64,000 nucleotides of DNA, taken from NCBI GenBank assembly GCA_040386155.1, contig JAZKFZ010000003.1, positions 682,001-746,000 of the forward strand, read 5' to 3'. The DNA is from M0103 sp040386155 (GTDB lineage Bacteria; Bacteroidota; Bacteroidia; Flavobacteriales_D; Crocinitomicaceae). The number at the start of each line of letters is the position of its first letter. Position 1 is the stretch's first letter. Position numbers and translations under genes: made by a program. A model generated the notes under the pieces. That model was given only the letters and a program-made list of their open reading frames with translations, searched no databases and was not told the DNA's origin. Shown one piece after another: positions 45,401 to 53,318 of this stretch.

Positions 45401-47878
45401 TATTGCGCTTACAGGTGTTCGCTGAGAAGCGCACGTTCCATTATTTTCTGCTACGTAGAATGTATATGGTCCTGCCGCTAAAACTCCAGCATTGTATGTT
45501 GCGCCAGTACCAGCCACAGCACCTCCACTTGGTACTGTAAACCATTGAAGCGTTCCTCCTGATCCAGTCGCATCAAGCGACACTGCTTCACCAGCACAAA
45601 ATGTTTCATTTGTCGAAGAAGGGTTTAAAGGAGCAGGATTCACCGTTACCTGCACTGCAGTAAGAGCGCTCGGACAACCGCTAATTCCTTCAGATACGTA
45701 ATAAACACCTGTTTGCGACATTGGCAATGTAATGTAAGTAGAAGTAGCACCTGTAGTAGTTTGTAAAAGGTTTTGACCAAGTGGGTCACTATACCAATTC
45801 AAATCTCCAGATCCACTACCAGTTGCTGAAATAGAAGCTACTTCATTTTCACAGATTGTAGCGCCAGTACCAACTGGTCCAACCAATCCAGAAACTACTG
45901 AAAAGTTGAAATAAACAGGTACAGACCAACCACAACAATTGTCATTAATTCTCAATCGAACACGGTAGTTGGCATTTACACCCAAAACAGGTGGCATCCA
46001 ACTCGCTACTGAAGTTGTGAAAATTGCAATTGGCGTTCCTGTGTTCGCTAGTGGATCAAAAATAACCCATTCATAGTTTGCACCAGGTGTAGTTGTGTTC
46101 ATATTGAAATTATCTCCTTCGCAAATCACAGGTGCCATTGAAGCAGCAAATGTTGGGAGAGGACGAGAATTTGTTACTAAAATAAAGTTATTGTACGAAG
46201 ATGCACCATTTGAAAGGGTGTAAAAACCAGTTGCATTTGCACTAGTAATTGCCGTTGCTGATGCTGTTGTATAACTCGAAGAGGCAGTGTTTAGATCATT
46301 GATTACTGACATTCCAGCAGGGAATGTCCATGTACCACTTGCTTTCGTTAACGTTATTTCTGAGTTAGCACAACCGTAGTATCTTGCAGTTGTCGTAGGA
46401 ACTGTTGCAATAACAACACTTGGAGAAGAAATTACTCCATCCGTACAAAGTTGACCTGCCAATCCAGCAGCACCAGTTCCACCAGTTCCACCAGTTCCAC
46501 CAGCACCACCAGCACCACCAGCACCACCAGCACCAATCTCTGCATTACATGTGGTGTTTCTCGGACCACCATTTCCTCCAGAACCTCCAGAGCCTCCAGG
46601 TCCTGGCGTTCCACCTGCACCAGCAGGTCCAGCTAAATATGTATTTTGAGCTATTATTGCACCCGTATTACTACCAGATCTATAAATTCCAAAAGCAGAA
46701 CCACCTCCAAAGCTACCAGTACCTCCAGTACCACCTTGGCCACCACCACCACCACCTGAACCACCATTACCTGGTCCAGCGTTACATACACCACAGTTTT
46801 GACTTCCGCCTCCACCGCCTCCGGCTCCACCTTGACCACCTTGACCATCGGCACCAGTACCAGCTTGAGCACCAGGAACAAAAAATCCAGCTACATGATT
46901 ACCAGCAGGACCTACAGCTCCAGTTGCGCCTGAATTTCCTACATTTCCATTACCTCCATTACCTCCATCGCCACCAGGATCTGTTGCATTTGCACCAGGA
47001 CCACCAAATAAAGCATTTGGTCCCCACGATGCGCTACCACCTCCACTAGAACCACCAACTGAAGCATTTCCACCAGAGAAACCACCGCCTTTTCCGCCGG
47101 CTCCACCGCCTCCACCATTTCTTAATGTTCCAGTTGCCCCTGGATTAGTATTTGCAGTAGTACTAGAATTATTGGCACCTCCAGGAGTTCCAGCAGCACC
47201 AAATCCTCCAGCAGCACCATTTCCACCAGGCGCCGATTCTGAACCAAAACAACATGTATAATTACCATCACAACTTCCAGAAAATCCTACTGCTCCAGCA
47301 CCACCAGTTGCCCCAACCGCACCTGTTGTTCCATTACCTCCTGCACTTGCCGTTCCAACACTGATATCACATCTACTTATTGTATAATTAGTACAGTTAC
47401 GTACCCAAATTCCATAATTAGAACTTCCTCTATTGGATGGATCTAAGCCGGTAACATTTGTTGTAATTATTCGCAAATCTGTTAAACTCCAATTTGATAT
47501 TGCATCAGATTTAAAACCAATTCGATGACGAACTCCAGAAACAGTTTCAACACCAGAAAACGTAATTTGAGTCACTTGTGAAGTTGACTTCGTCCAAACT
47601 GGGCCAGCTACTTGATAAGCACCATCAACACTAACATTGTTTGAAAGAACAACAATTCCTGCTTCGGTATAGTTTCCTCCAGCCATGCGGATGTGCGTTC
47701 GCGTACCTGTTATCATTGTCATTGCTTGAGATAGCGTTTGGACTGGTGAACCCTCTGTACCATCATTAGCATTATTGCCCAACGTGGAGACATAAATGTA
47801 ATCGCACTGTGCATGAACATTCAAATTAATCGACACGAAAAGGCAAAGAAATAGTACTAGTTTAGAAGTAATTTTCAT
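42494..47878 (-). CDS. Giant surface adhesin with Gly-rich and Ig-like repeats, type B T9SS C-terminal domain
   Basis: 1794 residues, extracellular. Signal peptide (…LNVHAQ), a right-handed-helix-like N-terminal region (to ~180), a collagen-like, very Gly-rich region (~183-480), a stretch of diverse PKD/Ig-like modules (~560-905), then eight ~89-residue Ig-like repeats (~910-1620) in alternating A and B types. The final ~90 residues are the gliding-motility-associated CTD (SFTPNADGTNDTWVIHNLELYPNFTLAIYNRWG). A SprB-type adhesin exported with the SprF and OmpA proteins of the same operon. First gene of that operon. Confidence 0.9.
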   Translation of the reverse strand: MKITSKLVLFLCLFVSINLNVHAQCDYIYVSTLGNNANDGTEGSPVQTLSQAMTMITGTRTHIRMAGGNYTEAGIVVLSNNVSVDGAYQVAGPVWTKSTSQVTQITFSGVETVSGVRHRIGFKSDAISNWSLTDLRIITTNVTGLDPSNRGSSNYGIWVRNCTNYTISRCDISVGTASAGGNGTTGAVGATGGAGAVGFSGSCDGNYTCCFGSESAPGGNGAAGGFGAAGTPGGANNSSTTANTNPGATGTLRNGGGGGAGGKGGGFSGGNASVGGSSGGGSASWGPNALFGGPGANATDPGGDGGNGGNGNVGNSGATGAVGPAGNHVAGFFVPGAQAGTGADGQGGQGGAGGGGGGSQNCGVCNAGPGNGGSGGGGGGQGGTGGTGSFGGGSAFGIYRSGSNTGAIIAQNTYLAGPAGAGGTPGPGGSGGSGGNGGPRNTTCNAEIGAGGAGGAGGAGGTGGTGGTGAAGLAGQLCTDGVISSPSVVIATVPTTTARYYGCANSEITLTKASGTWTFPAGMSVINDLNTASSSYTTASATAITSANATGFYTLSNGASSYNNFILVTNSRPLPTFAASMAPVICEGDNFNMNTTTPGANYEWVIFDPLANTGTPIAIFTTSVASWMPPVLGVNANYRVRLRINDNCCGWSVPVYFNFSVVSGLVGPVGTGATICENEVASISATGSGSGDLNWYSDPLGQNLLQTTTGATSTYITLPMSQTGVYYVSEGISGCPSALTAVQVTVNPAPLNPSSTNETFCAGEAVSLDATGSGGTLQWFTVPSGGAVAGTGATYNAGVLAAGPYTFYVAENNGTCASQRTPVSAIVNTLPAAPVAAAASVCTGSTTSLSASGAGTISWYSDAALTNIVGVGSTYTTPVISVPTTYYLNQTDGNGCESTSANVLVTPTPAVMPSMAIAASSNTICTGSTVNFTSTQSNQGATPVYDWFVNGVSQVTNSTTFSSSGLLNGDVVTATLVSNAACASPSAVSSNPIMISVVTTVTPTVSAQAAASTICQGEGALFTAAITNGGSNPTYQWYLNGAPVGTNSNVYTNSSLLNGDIVTVELTSSESCASVATVSSGNVTMTVNPSVLPSMAISASSNTICNGTAVNFTSTSSNQGATPMYDWFVNGVSQATNATTFSSSSLTNGDVVSATLLSNAACASPANSTSNSIVMTVGTTVTPTVTAQASTTTICQGDNVLFTGAITNGGSNPAYQWYLNGVPVGANSSVYTNSALVNGDAVTLELTSSEVCASTATVTSAPIAMTVNATASPSISITASAVDICAGTQVDFTASALAGGATPTYDWFVNGISQATNSTTFSSTTLTDGDAVSATLVSSLSCASPTNSTSNSITINVNPVVTPTVAANSSATAICAGETVTFSASGTNGGANPSYQWFLNGAPVGANSQIYVNSALVNGDQISVDFTSSEVCATVATVSSAVITMTTSTTLVPFAFILASETDICPAEAVTVTSNIVNGGAAPTYDWFLNGVSTGQTTSTYTSSTLADNDVLTLILTSSSACATPSIVSSNSVNFNITTATPATVVLSTLSPILCEGQDVIFIATPNNAPTIQAYLWDLNGSVVGGSGSVYNGIQMAGGDQVTVTLQYLDICGNFASVTSNTITISPNPVVDAGVGAAIALGDSIQLNGSTSIAGGYVWTPGASLSDPNILNPYATPLETTTYVLTSITDMGCQTSDTVTIMVSDENDFDIVNSFTPNADGTNDTWVIHNLELYPNFTLAIYNRWGLLLYEQSGTYVPWDGTYKGNDLPSDTYFYVLQLDSTLEPINGNVTIVR
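43010..45150 (-). repeat. Eight ~268-bp Ig-module repeats in alternating A/B order
   Basis: Within the adhesin gene. A units share a phrase like PTYDWFVNGVSQATN, B units PSYQWYLNGAPVGAN; each repeats four times as A-B pairs of about 535 bp. Identity is highest in the first two pairs and decays toward the C-terminus. Confidence 0.8.
46440..47330 (-). repeat. Collagen-like Gly-rich low-complexity tract
   Basis: Codes for GGxG/Gx-rich sequence (for example GGAGGAGGTGGTGG) in the adhesin. The clearest tandem run, a 9-bp-like unit, is at 46478-46532. It also creates spurious long frames on the plus strand. Confidence 0.8.
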
Positions 47879-48066
47879 AATCAGAAGTAGTTAATTTTAT
47901 AGTAGAATAATTGTGATTTCTGGATTAAAATCACAATAATCGACGTAAATGTAAAATAAGATTTTAACAAATATTAGGATTGTGGACAAAGTGTTAATAA
48001 CAAAAAAAAATCTGTTGATAACTCCTAAACCTTTGAAAAAATATTCACTTTGGTTTAACTTATACT

Positions 48067-49287
48067 TTATAGGGCGGATGTGGAATCCGACTTTATTGGC
48101 GTTTTTGGAATCCTTGTTGATTCTATCTGATTTTTAATTTCCACCTTCTCTAAGTCCTGCCAATCGAACATTTTTTTCTCATAAGGGAACAAATCAGCCA
48201 TTTCTCCTGAATAATAAAATTCAAAAGCACACGAACCAAAAGTGTATTCTACATCATTTATTTTAAAAACAGATCCACCAACACCTGGATTTTTCTTTGG
48301 TTTGGATTTATTATATCCCAAATTAAATAGTGAAGCCAAAATTTCGGGACGATCGTCAATGACAAAACCTGCTTTTTCCCACTGGGTTTTAATTTGCTTT
48401 ACAAACAACGCTGCATACAAATAGGAATAGTAGTGATTTTTGAATTGCACTAAACGTTGCAATCGAACATTCATCGTATCATTCAAGCCATTGTTGAAGA
48501 CCGCCACGGAGTCGAAATCCAACACATGCGACAATTCTCTTCCTAAATAAAACACGGAATTAGAATCTTTCAAATACCGTTCTATATTAATTGCCGTATT
48601 TTCTTTGATTCCTGTTACACCGTAAGACAAGTTTGTTTCTAGGGCCAATGATTTTAGAGGCGCAACATAGCCCTTAAATTTCTCTCTTCGGGAATTGAAA
48701 AGTCGCACTTGCTCTCCAACCAAACAAGCTACAATCAATCGTGCTTCAACGCCTGAAACTCTTGCCGCTGAATCGATCCATTGTTTGTCCTTCGCCACGG
48801 CTTCTTTAAAATACTTCCACTCACTGATGTTCATCCATTCGTAAACACTTAAACCCGTGGTTTTTTTTCGCACTTTCAATTTCTTTTGCAATTGCGCTGC
48901 TTCTCTTTGATATGCTCGATTATTTTGAAGACGTAACTCTACAGCATCTAACATTTTTAGCGCCAATCGTTCGTCTTTACTTTGCTGGTATGCGGCTAAA
49001 ATATGCTGTGCATTAACAGGAAAATATTCATTCAATAAAACAATTCTATTTAAAACTTCGTAGCGGTGTTTTTGAATTGAAACACTGTCTACTTTAAATC
49101 CTTCATTGTACTTGTCGTGCATTTCCTGAAAGTAGCGATTATTAGCATCTACCTTCCCTCCGTCTTTTGTCCACTCGAACTTCATGGCGAAATACGTTAA
49201 GAGTAAGAATGCACCATAAGCTGCTAGACCATAAAGGCCAATATTGTAGGGAATTCGAAACCAACGGCTACGGAAAAAACGCTTCAT
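48067..49287 (-). CDS. Membrane-anchored protein with transglycosylase-like core (tentative)
   Basis: 406 residues. N-terminal basic stretch followed by one TM helix (GLYGLAAYGAFLLLTYFAM), then a mostly helical periplasmic part. A segment near residues 185-245 (GVEARLIVACLVGEQVRLF … NLSYGVTGIKENTAINIERYL) is reminiscent of a lysozyme/transglycosylase fold such as DUF1402, with Glu in VGEQ as possible acid. This is a weak resemblance. Single gene with a TATTTTTG box, divergent from ssrA. Confidence 0.5.
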   Translation of the reverse strand: MKRFFRSRWFRIPYNIGLYGLAAYGAFLLLTYFAMKFEWTKDGGKVDANNRYFQEMHDKYNEGFKVDSVSIQKHRYEVLNRIVLLNEYFPVNAQHILAAYQQSKDERLALKMLDAVELRLQNNRAYQREAAQLQKKLKVRKKTTGLSVYEWMNISEWKYFKEAVAKDKQWIDSAARVSGVEARLIVACLVGEQVRLFNSRREKFKGYVAPLKSLALETNLSYGVTGIKENTAINIERYLKDSNSVFYLGRELSHVLDFDSVAVFNNGLNDTMNVRLQRLVQFKNHYYSYLYAALFVKQIKTQWEKAGFVIDDRPEILASLFNLGYNKSKPKKNPGVGGSVFKINDVEYTFGSCAFEFYYSGEMADLFPYEKKMFDWQDLEKVEIKNQIESTRIPKTPIKSDSTSAL

Positions 49288-49304
49288 TTCAGTAATTTAG
49301 GACG

Positions 49305-49312
49305 CAAAAATA
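49305..49312 (-). promoter_or_regulatory. -7 box TATTTTTG
   Basis: An exact TAnnTTTG on the minus strand, 17 bases before the ATG of the membrane-anchored protein. Confidence 0.5.
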
Positions 49313-49342
49313 GGACAATTTGAACATAAACCAGCTAGTACC

Positions 49343-49373
49343 TTGAAAATGGCCTGATTTTTATGTACTTTTG
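49343..49373 (+). promoter_or_regulatory. ssrA promoter
   Basis: TTG at 49343-49345, 20-base spacer, then TACTTTTG (49366-49373), a full Bacteroidota-type promoter ending 12 bases before the tmRNA 5' end. Confidence 0.75.
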
Positions 49374-49385
49374 TATTAGTTCTTT

Positions 49386-49789
49386 GGGGTCGACATTGGA
49401 TTTGACAGCGATAGCGGTAGTTAAGTGTCAGCATGCAGAGGGTTGTTGTGAACCTCTTAAATATCTTGCAACGAACAATAATTGACAATACGTCATACGC
49501 ACTTGCTGCTTAATCCTTCGATAGATCGATTGGCTTAATCCCTCCGAAGCTTAGTAGGTAGGACAAGTACTCTCTTCAGCACTCCGCCCATTAGTGCTGA
49601 AAATCGAGGGTTCATCCTTTTGGGCTGGTAAAAGTGACTTTACTAAGCTTTTATGAGACAACAGTAGATAAGTTTTGGTCTTGGGTGTTGCTGTCCGTGC
49701 CAAAATCGAAAATTAATCAGGAAATAAGCATGTAGAAAGCTTAAAAACTCATTGTTTGGACGAGGGTTCGAACCCCTCCGACTCCACAA
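49386..49789 (+). ncRNA. ssrA: tmRNA (transfer-messenger RNA)
   Basis: Rescues stalled ribosomes. The 5' end GGGGTCGACATTGGATTTGAC pairs with the 3' end CGACTCC to form the acceptor stem of a tRNA-Ala-like domain; the T-arm GGGTTCGAACCCC is at 49764-49776. The tag frame reads GAC AAT ACG TCA TAC GCA CTT GCT GCT TAA (49484-49513), giving DNTSYALAA. The 3' CCA is not encoded (CAA follows the discriminator A) and must be added post-transcriptionally. Confidence 0.96.
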
Positions 49790-49804
49790 ATTACTATCAA
49801 AAAA

Positions 49805-49829
49805 GGAAGCAGCAATGCTTCCTTTTTTT
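49805..49829 (+). terminator. Terminator of ssrA
   Basis: GGAAGC (49805-49810) pairs with GCTTCC (49817-49822) with a 6-base loop, followed by T7; flanking A4 extends the stem. Confidence 0.9.
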
Positions 49830-49937
49830 GTTTAATTCGATTTTTAGAAGTGGTGAGAAAAGTTAGACTGAACTTGTTAAAGTATTTTTACCGAGTGAAA
49901 TGCAATTTGAAATCGAATAAGAGGTATAATTTCATAG

Positions 49938-50270
49938 TTAAAACCTTAACACTTTTGCATTTTCTAAGAGAACTTTTGCTTCATTCCACTTTGGTAATTT
50001 TTCAGCGTCAATTGTTATTGTCCTCAACTCTTTAGCAATTTGTTTGCTTTTTTTCATAGCATTTAAATGTGCTCCACTTTGTGCAAATTCCTTCAACTCA
50101 CTTTCACTTTCCCAAAGCGTCATTGTATAGTGTTTTGTCCAAATTCCACGCTTTTTAAATTCTTTGCAATTGGTTGTCTTCAATTGCTTTACAATAAAAA
50201 GTGCATTTGATGATAACGCAAAAAACTTTAGAGGCCCTTTTAGTTCAATTGATGTAATTGTAGCTTTCAT
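49938..50270 (-). CDS. Antibiotic-biosynthesis-monooxygenase-like small protein
   Basis: 110 residues from ATG 50270, cytoplasmic, no signal peptide. The size and the phrase HYTMTLWESESELKEFAQSGAHLNAMK match the dimeric alpha/beta barrel of ABM/DUF3291-type proteins, with a W…E…L…F…H pattern. Such proteins can be oxygenases or ligand-binding folds without cofactor; the specific role is unknown. The longer reading from TTG 50285 adds MENGT with no support. It follows the DEAD-box helicase gene by 62 bases. Confidence 0.6.
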   Translation of the reverse strand: MKATITSIELKGPLKFFALSSNALFIVKQLKTTNCKEFKKRGIWTKHYTMTLWESESELKEFAQSGAHLNAMKKSKQIAKELRTITIDAEKLPKWNEAKVLLENAKVLRF

Positions 50271-50332
50271 AGTTCCATTTTCCAATTAAAAATGTTTGTA
50301 TTATCTTGTAATGAATTCTCAACTAACCCTCC

Positions 50333-51547
50333 TCAATTTCCTGCTGGCTTCGATTTTTTCCAATTTTTCTTGAAATTGCCTTTCTTAGGCTTGGCATTAA
50401 TTCTCCACTCTGGAGCCGCTCCTAATTCTTCTGGTAATTCAATGCGAGGAATTGCTGCTTCGATCAAGGTTTCAATTTCCGAAATATTGCGCATGTCGCG
50501 CTCATTCACCAAAGTAATCGCCTCCCCTTTTGTGTTGGCACGAGCTGTTCTACCGATTCTGTGGACGTAATCTTCCGCATCTCTTGGCGTATCATAATTG
50601 ATGACCAAATTCAAATCTTTAATGTCGATCCCGCGACTCATCACATCTGTGGCAACAATAATTCGAATGCGTTTAGATCGAAACCCTCTCAATACCTCTT
50701 CTCGCTCCTCTTGCGTTAAATTAGAAGAAACACCTGTGGCAGGAAAACCACTTTTTCGCAGTACCTGAACTATTTCATTCACTTTCATTTTTGAAGAAGT
50801 GAAAATAATAATGCTAGAATAATCCTTGCGTTGAGAGAGAATGTGTTTTAATAAAGGTCCTTTTTGATTGTCATGAGCCAAATACAAGGCTTGATTCACG
50901 CCTGCTGCTGGCTTAGAAATCGATAAAGTAATTTCCACTGGATCTACCAACAAGGTTTTTGCTAATTGTCGAATTTTTGTCGGCATTGTTGCACTAAACA
51001 TCAAATTTTGACGCTGTTTAGGCAATTTAGAAAAAATAGCCATTAAATCATCCAAGAAGCCCATGTCTAGCATCTTATCTGCTTCATCCAAAACCAAATG
51101 CTTCAGATGAGAAAAATTCACATACCCTTGTTGAATATGCGAAAGTAATTTACCTGGCGTGGCAACAATAATATCCGTTCCATCCACCAAAGCAAATTTT
51201 TGTTCGTCCCAATCTTTTCCGCTTCCTCCCCCATAAATTGCAATTGAACCAACAGAAACAAAGTACGATAAGCCTTGAATTTCCTGTTCAATTTGAATGG
51301 CCAACTCACGTGTTGGAACAATGATTAAGGTATTAATAGAATTATCTTCCTTTCCAACCATTTTATTCAAAATCGGAAGAATGAATGCAGCTGTTTTTCC
51401 CGTTCCTGTTTGCGCACAAGCAATCAAATCTTGATTGTTCAAAATAACGGGGATTGCCAGTTCCTGAATCGGCGTAGCTATTTCGAATCCCATGTGGTCA
51501 ATTGCATCCAACAACTGATCTTCAAGATTTAATTCTTTAAATTTCAT
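50333..51547 (-). CDS. DEAD-box ATP-dependent RNA helicase (RhlE-like)
   Basis: 404 residues. All helicase motifs are present in order: Q motif (PIQELAIPV), AQTGTGKTA, PTRELA, GG, TPGKL, DEAD (VLDEADKMLDMGF), SAT, then ATDVMSRGID and HRIGRTAR. The short basic tail (AKPKKGNFKKNWKKSKPAGN) probably binds RNA. It should unwind structured RNA in ribosome assembly or cold growth. An RhlE or SrmB-type assignment cannot be refined by eye. Confidence 0.95.
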   Translation of the reverse strand: MKFKELNLEDQLLDAIDHMGFEIATPIQELAIPVILNNQDLIACAQTGTGKTAAFILPILNKMVGKEDNSINTLIIVPTRELAIQIEQEIQGLSYFVSVGSIAIYGGGSGKDWDEQKFALVDGTDIIVATPGKLLSHIQQGYVNFSHLKHLVLDEADKMLDMGFLDDLMAIFSKLPKQRQNLMFSATMPTKIRQLAKTLLVDPVEITLSISKPAAGVNQALYLAHDNQKGPLLKHILSQRKDYSSIIIFTSSKMKVNEIVQVLRKSGFPATGVSSNLTQEEREEVLRGFRSKRIRIIVATDVMSRGIDIKDLNLVINYDTPRDAEDYVHRIGRTARANTKGEAITLVNERDMRNISEIETLIEAAIPRIELPEELGAAPEWRINAKPKKGNFKKNWKKSKPAGN

Positions 51548-51749
51548 ATCGGAGGTGAAATTAGTGATAAATAAGGAGAATGAGGTGAAATTGAGTGAAC
51601 TCTGAATGGTTTGAAAAATTGAAAAGCACCACTTTTATTAGAAATAAAAACTTCAATCCTTATAAAATTATGCTATAAAGTTACTTTATCACTACATCTA
51701 TTGTTATCTGATCAACTCGTAATGATTCATTATTCTCTATTTTTACCGC
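51548..51749. other. 202-bp divergent intergenic region
   Basis: AT-rich, no open frame. Lies between the divergently transcribed helicase and ung; no exact TAnnTTTG box stands out. Confidence 0.4.
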
Positions 51750-52424
51750 ATGAATTTCATCTTCGAAAATAGCTGGAAAATTGCCCTTCAAAAAGAGTTT
51801 GAAAAGCCTTATTTTCAGCAATTAGTGACATTTTTAACAGAAGAATACAACGACAATAGCAGGAACATCTTCCCTCCTTCTCCTTTAATTTTTAAAGCCT
51901 TTGAGGCCTGTTCCACTGATGAAGTGAAAGTGGTGATATTGGGTCAAGACCCTTACCCAACAAGTGGACATGCGAATGGACTTTGCTTTTCAATAAATCC
52001 AGCAGTTACTCCCTTTGCGAAAAGTTTGATCAATATTTTTAAAGAAATTGAAGTCGACCTGGGTAAACCATTCCCGCAAAATGGCGATCTTTCTCGTTGG
52101 GCTGAGCAAGGTGTATTATTGTTAAACTCGATCTTGACGGTGCGTGAAGGTGCGCCACAAAGTCACCAAGGAAAAGGCTGGGAGCAATTTACCGATGCTG
52201 TTATTCAATTCATTTCTAATGAAAAAGAAGGAGTTGTATTTTTGTTGTGGGGTGCATCTGCACGAAAAAAAGGTCAGAACATCGACCGCACAAAGCATTT
52301 GGTGCTAGAGGCTGGACATCCATCTCCAATGAGTGCAAATAGAGGTTTATGGTTTGGAAACAAGCATTTTAGTATAGCAAATACGTATCTTGAAAGCAAG
52401 AGTAAATCAACAATCGACTGGTGA
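51750..52424 (+). CDS. ung: Uracil-DNA glycosylase (family 1)
   Basis: Removes uracil from DNA to start base excision repair. 224 residues, standard length. The catalytic water-activating loop reads ILGQDPYPTSGHANGLCFS (Asp and Tyr kept, but Pro where most Ung have His), and the leucine-intercalation/His motif is GHPSPMSA. The segment FLLWGASARKKG binds uracil. ATG 51750. Single-gene unit. Confidence 0.96.
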   Translation: MNFIFENSWKIALQKEFEKPYFQQLVTFLTEEYNDNSRNIFPPSPLIFKAFEACSTDEVKVVILGQDPYPTSGHANGLCFSINPAVTPFAKSLINIFKEIEVDLGKPFPQNGDLSRWAEQGVLLLNSILTVREGAPQSHQGKGWEQFTDAVIQFISNEKEGVVFLLWGASARKKGQNIDRTKHLVLEAGHPSPMSANRGLWFGNKHFSIANTYLESKSKSTIDW

Positions 52425-52543
52425 ATTTCCGTTTTAATGGTGAAAAGTAGAACTCGTTTTTAGTTCATTTACCATCTCATTCCACAGAAAAGTGTAATTT
52501 TATAGCATGATGGCAGTAGGTCTTTAATTACAAAAAAGCCAAA

Positions 52544-53281
52544 ATGAAAAATGAAACTTTAACAAAAAGATCGAGTTCTCCCATGGAAAATTCAGAAATT
52601 GACAGGCGAATAAAAAGTGCTAGTTTATTGCCAGATCCTGCATCTCGACTTGATACTGCAGAGGCAAAATTTCATCCATTGAGTGATCCTTCGATCCCCT
52701 TTCGCGATGAAACAGATGCCGCAAGTAAGCGAGAAAGTTTCGTTCGACTAATAGAAAAATTAGACGTCACAAAAAGTCAACGCTATCAAAGAACTGTTGA
52801 AGATACCTATTGCAATGTGTATTCATACGATTACTGCTATTTTTCAAAAGTTTATTTACCAACAGTTTGGTGGACACCCGAAGCACTCGAAAAAGTACTT
52901 GCTGGAGAAGATGTAGAACCGATTTTCAATGAAACAGTTGTTCCAATATACTCAAGCGCCATCCACGATTGGCTGTTGAAATGGGGACCTAGCTTTGGAT
53001 GGAAACGGATCACTGATTTAGATGAAATGCAAACCCTAGTTAATAATAATGGTGGAGTTGGAATTATTTGTGCCAAACGTAAAATTGTCGGCCTATCTGG
53101 ACACATAGTGCCTGTAGTGCCTGAAACTGCTACAAAAAAGGCCTATCGAGAAAATGGTATTGTTGTTTATCCCTTGCAATCACAAGCTGGAAAATTAAAC
53201 TACAATTATTTTGCGAAAGCACGAAAAGATTGGTGGAATCACGAACGATACTCTTCGCATGTGTTCTATTACCACGATTGA
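52544..53281 (+). CDS. Putative cysteine amidase/peptidase (NlpC/P60-CHAP-like)
   Basis: 245 residues, no signal peptide; the N-terminal ~80 residues look disordered. The core starts EDTYCNVYSYDYCYF (candidate nucleophile Cys90) and VYLPTVWWTPEAL, and ends GLSGHIVPVVPET (His187, Glu194). A Cys-Asn … LP-VWW … GH(I/V)…P pattern is what I know from papain-fold CHAP/NlpC-type amidases of phage and effector origin. 37 bases before an apparent carboxylate-amine ligase, so the two probably act together. Function inferred. Confidence 0.5.
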   Translation: MKNETLTKRSSSPMENSEIDRRIKSASLLPDPASRLDTAEAKFHPLSDPSIPFRDETDAASKRESFVRLIEKLDVTKSQRYQRTVEDTYCNVYSYDYCYFSKVYLPTVWWTPEALEKVLAGEDVEPIFNETVVPIYSSAIHDWLLKWGPSFGWKRITDLDEMQTLVNNNGGVGIICAKRKIVGLSGHIVPVVPETATKKAYRENGIVVYPLQSQAGKLNYNYFAKARKDWWNHERYSSHVFYYHD

Positions 53282-53318
53282 AATTGAACATAGAACTACT
53301 TAACAAGCTAAAAGATAA

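Noticed and set aside
46478..46532. A short tandem repeat that could suggest a CRISPR array.
   Set aside because: The 9-bp units are codons of the Gly-rich tract, with no spacers of constant length and no cas genes.
46451..46636. A plus-strand Ser/Thr repeat frame opposite the Gly-rich tract.
   Set aside because: Another shadow of the same low-complexity sequence.
46420..47049. A 209-residue plus-strand frame very rich in His, Gln and Leu.
   Set aside because: It is antisense to the Gly-rich tract of the adhesin gene. Long frames arise there because Gly codons (GGN) and their reverse complements rarely create stops. It shows no start signal.
49297..49488. A minus-strand 63-residue frame over the ssrA 5' end.
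   Set aside because: It lies over the ssrA promoter and 5' domain; the region is explained by tmRNA.
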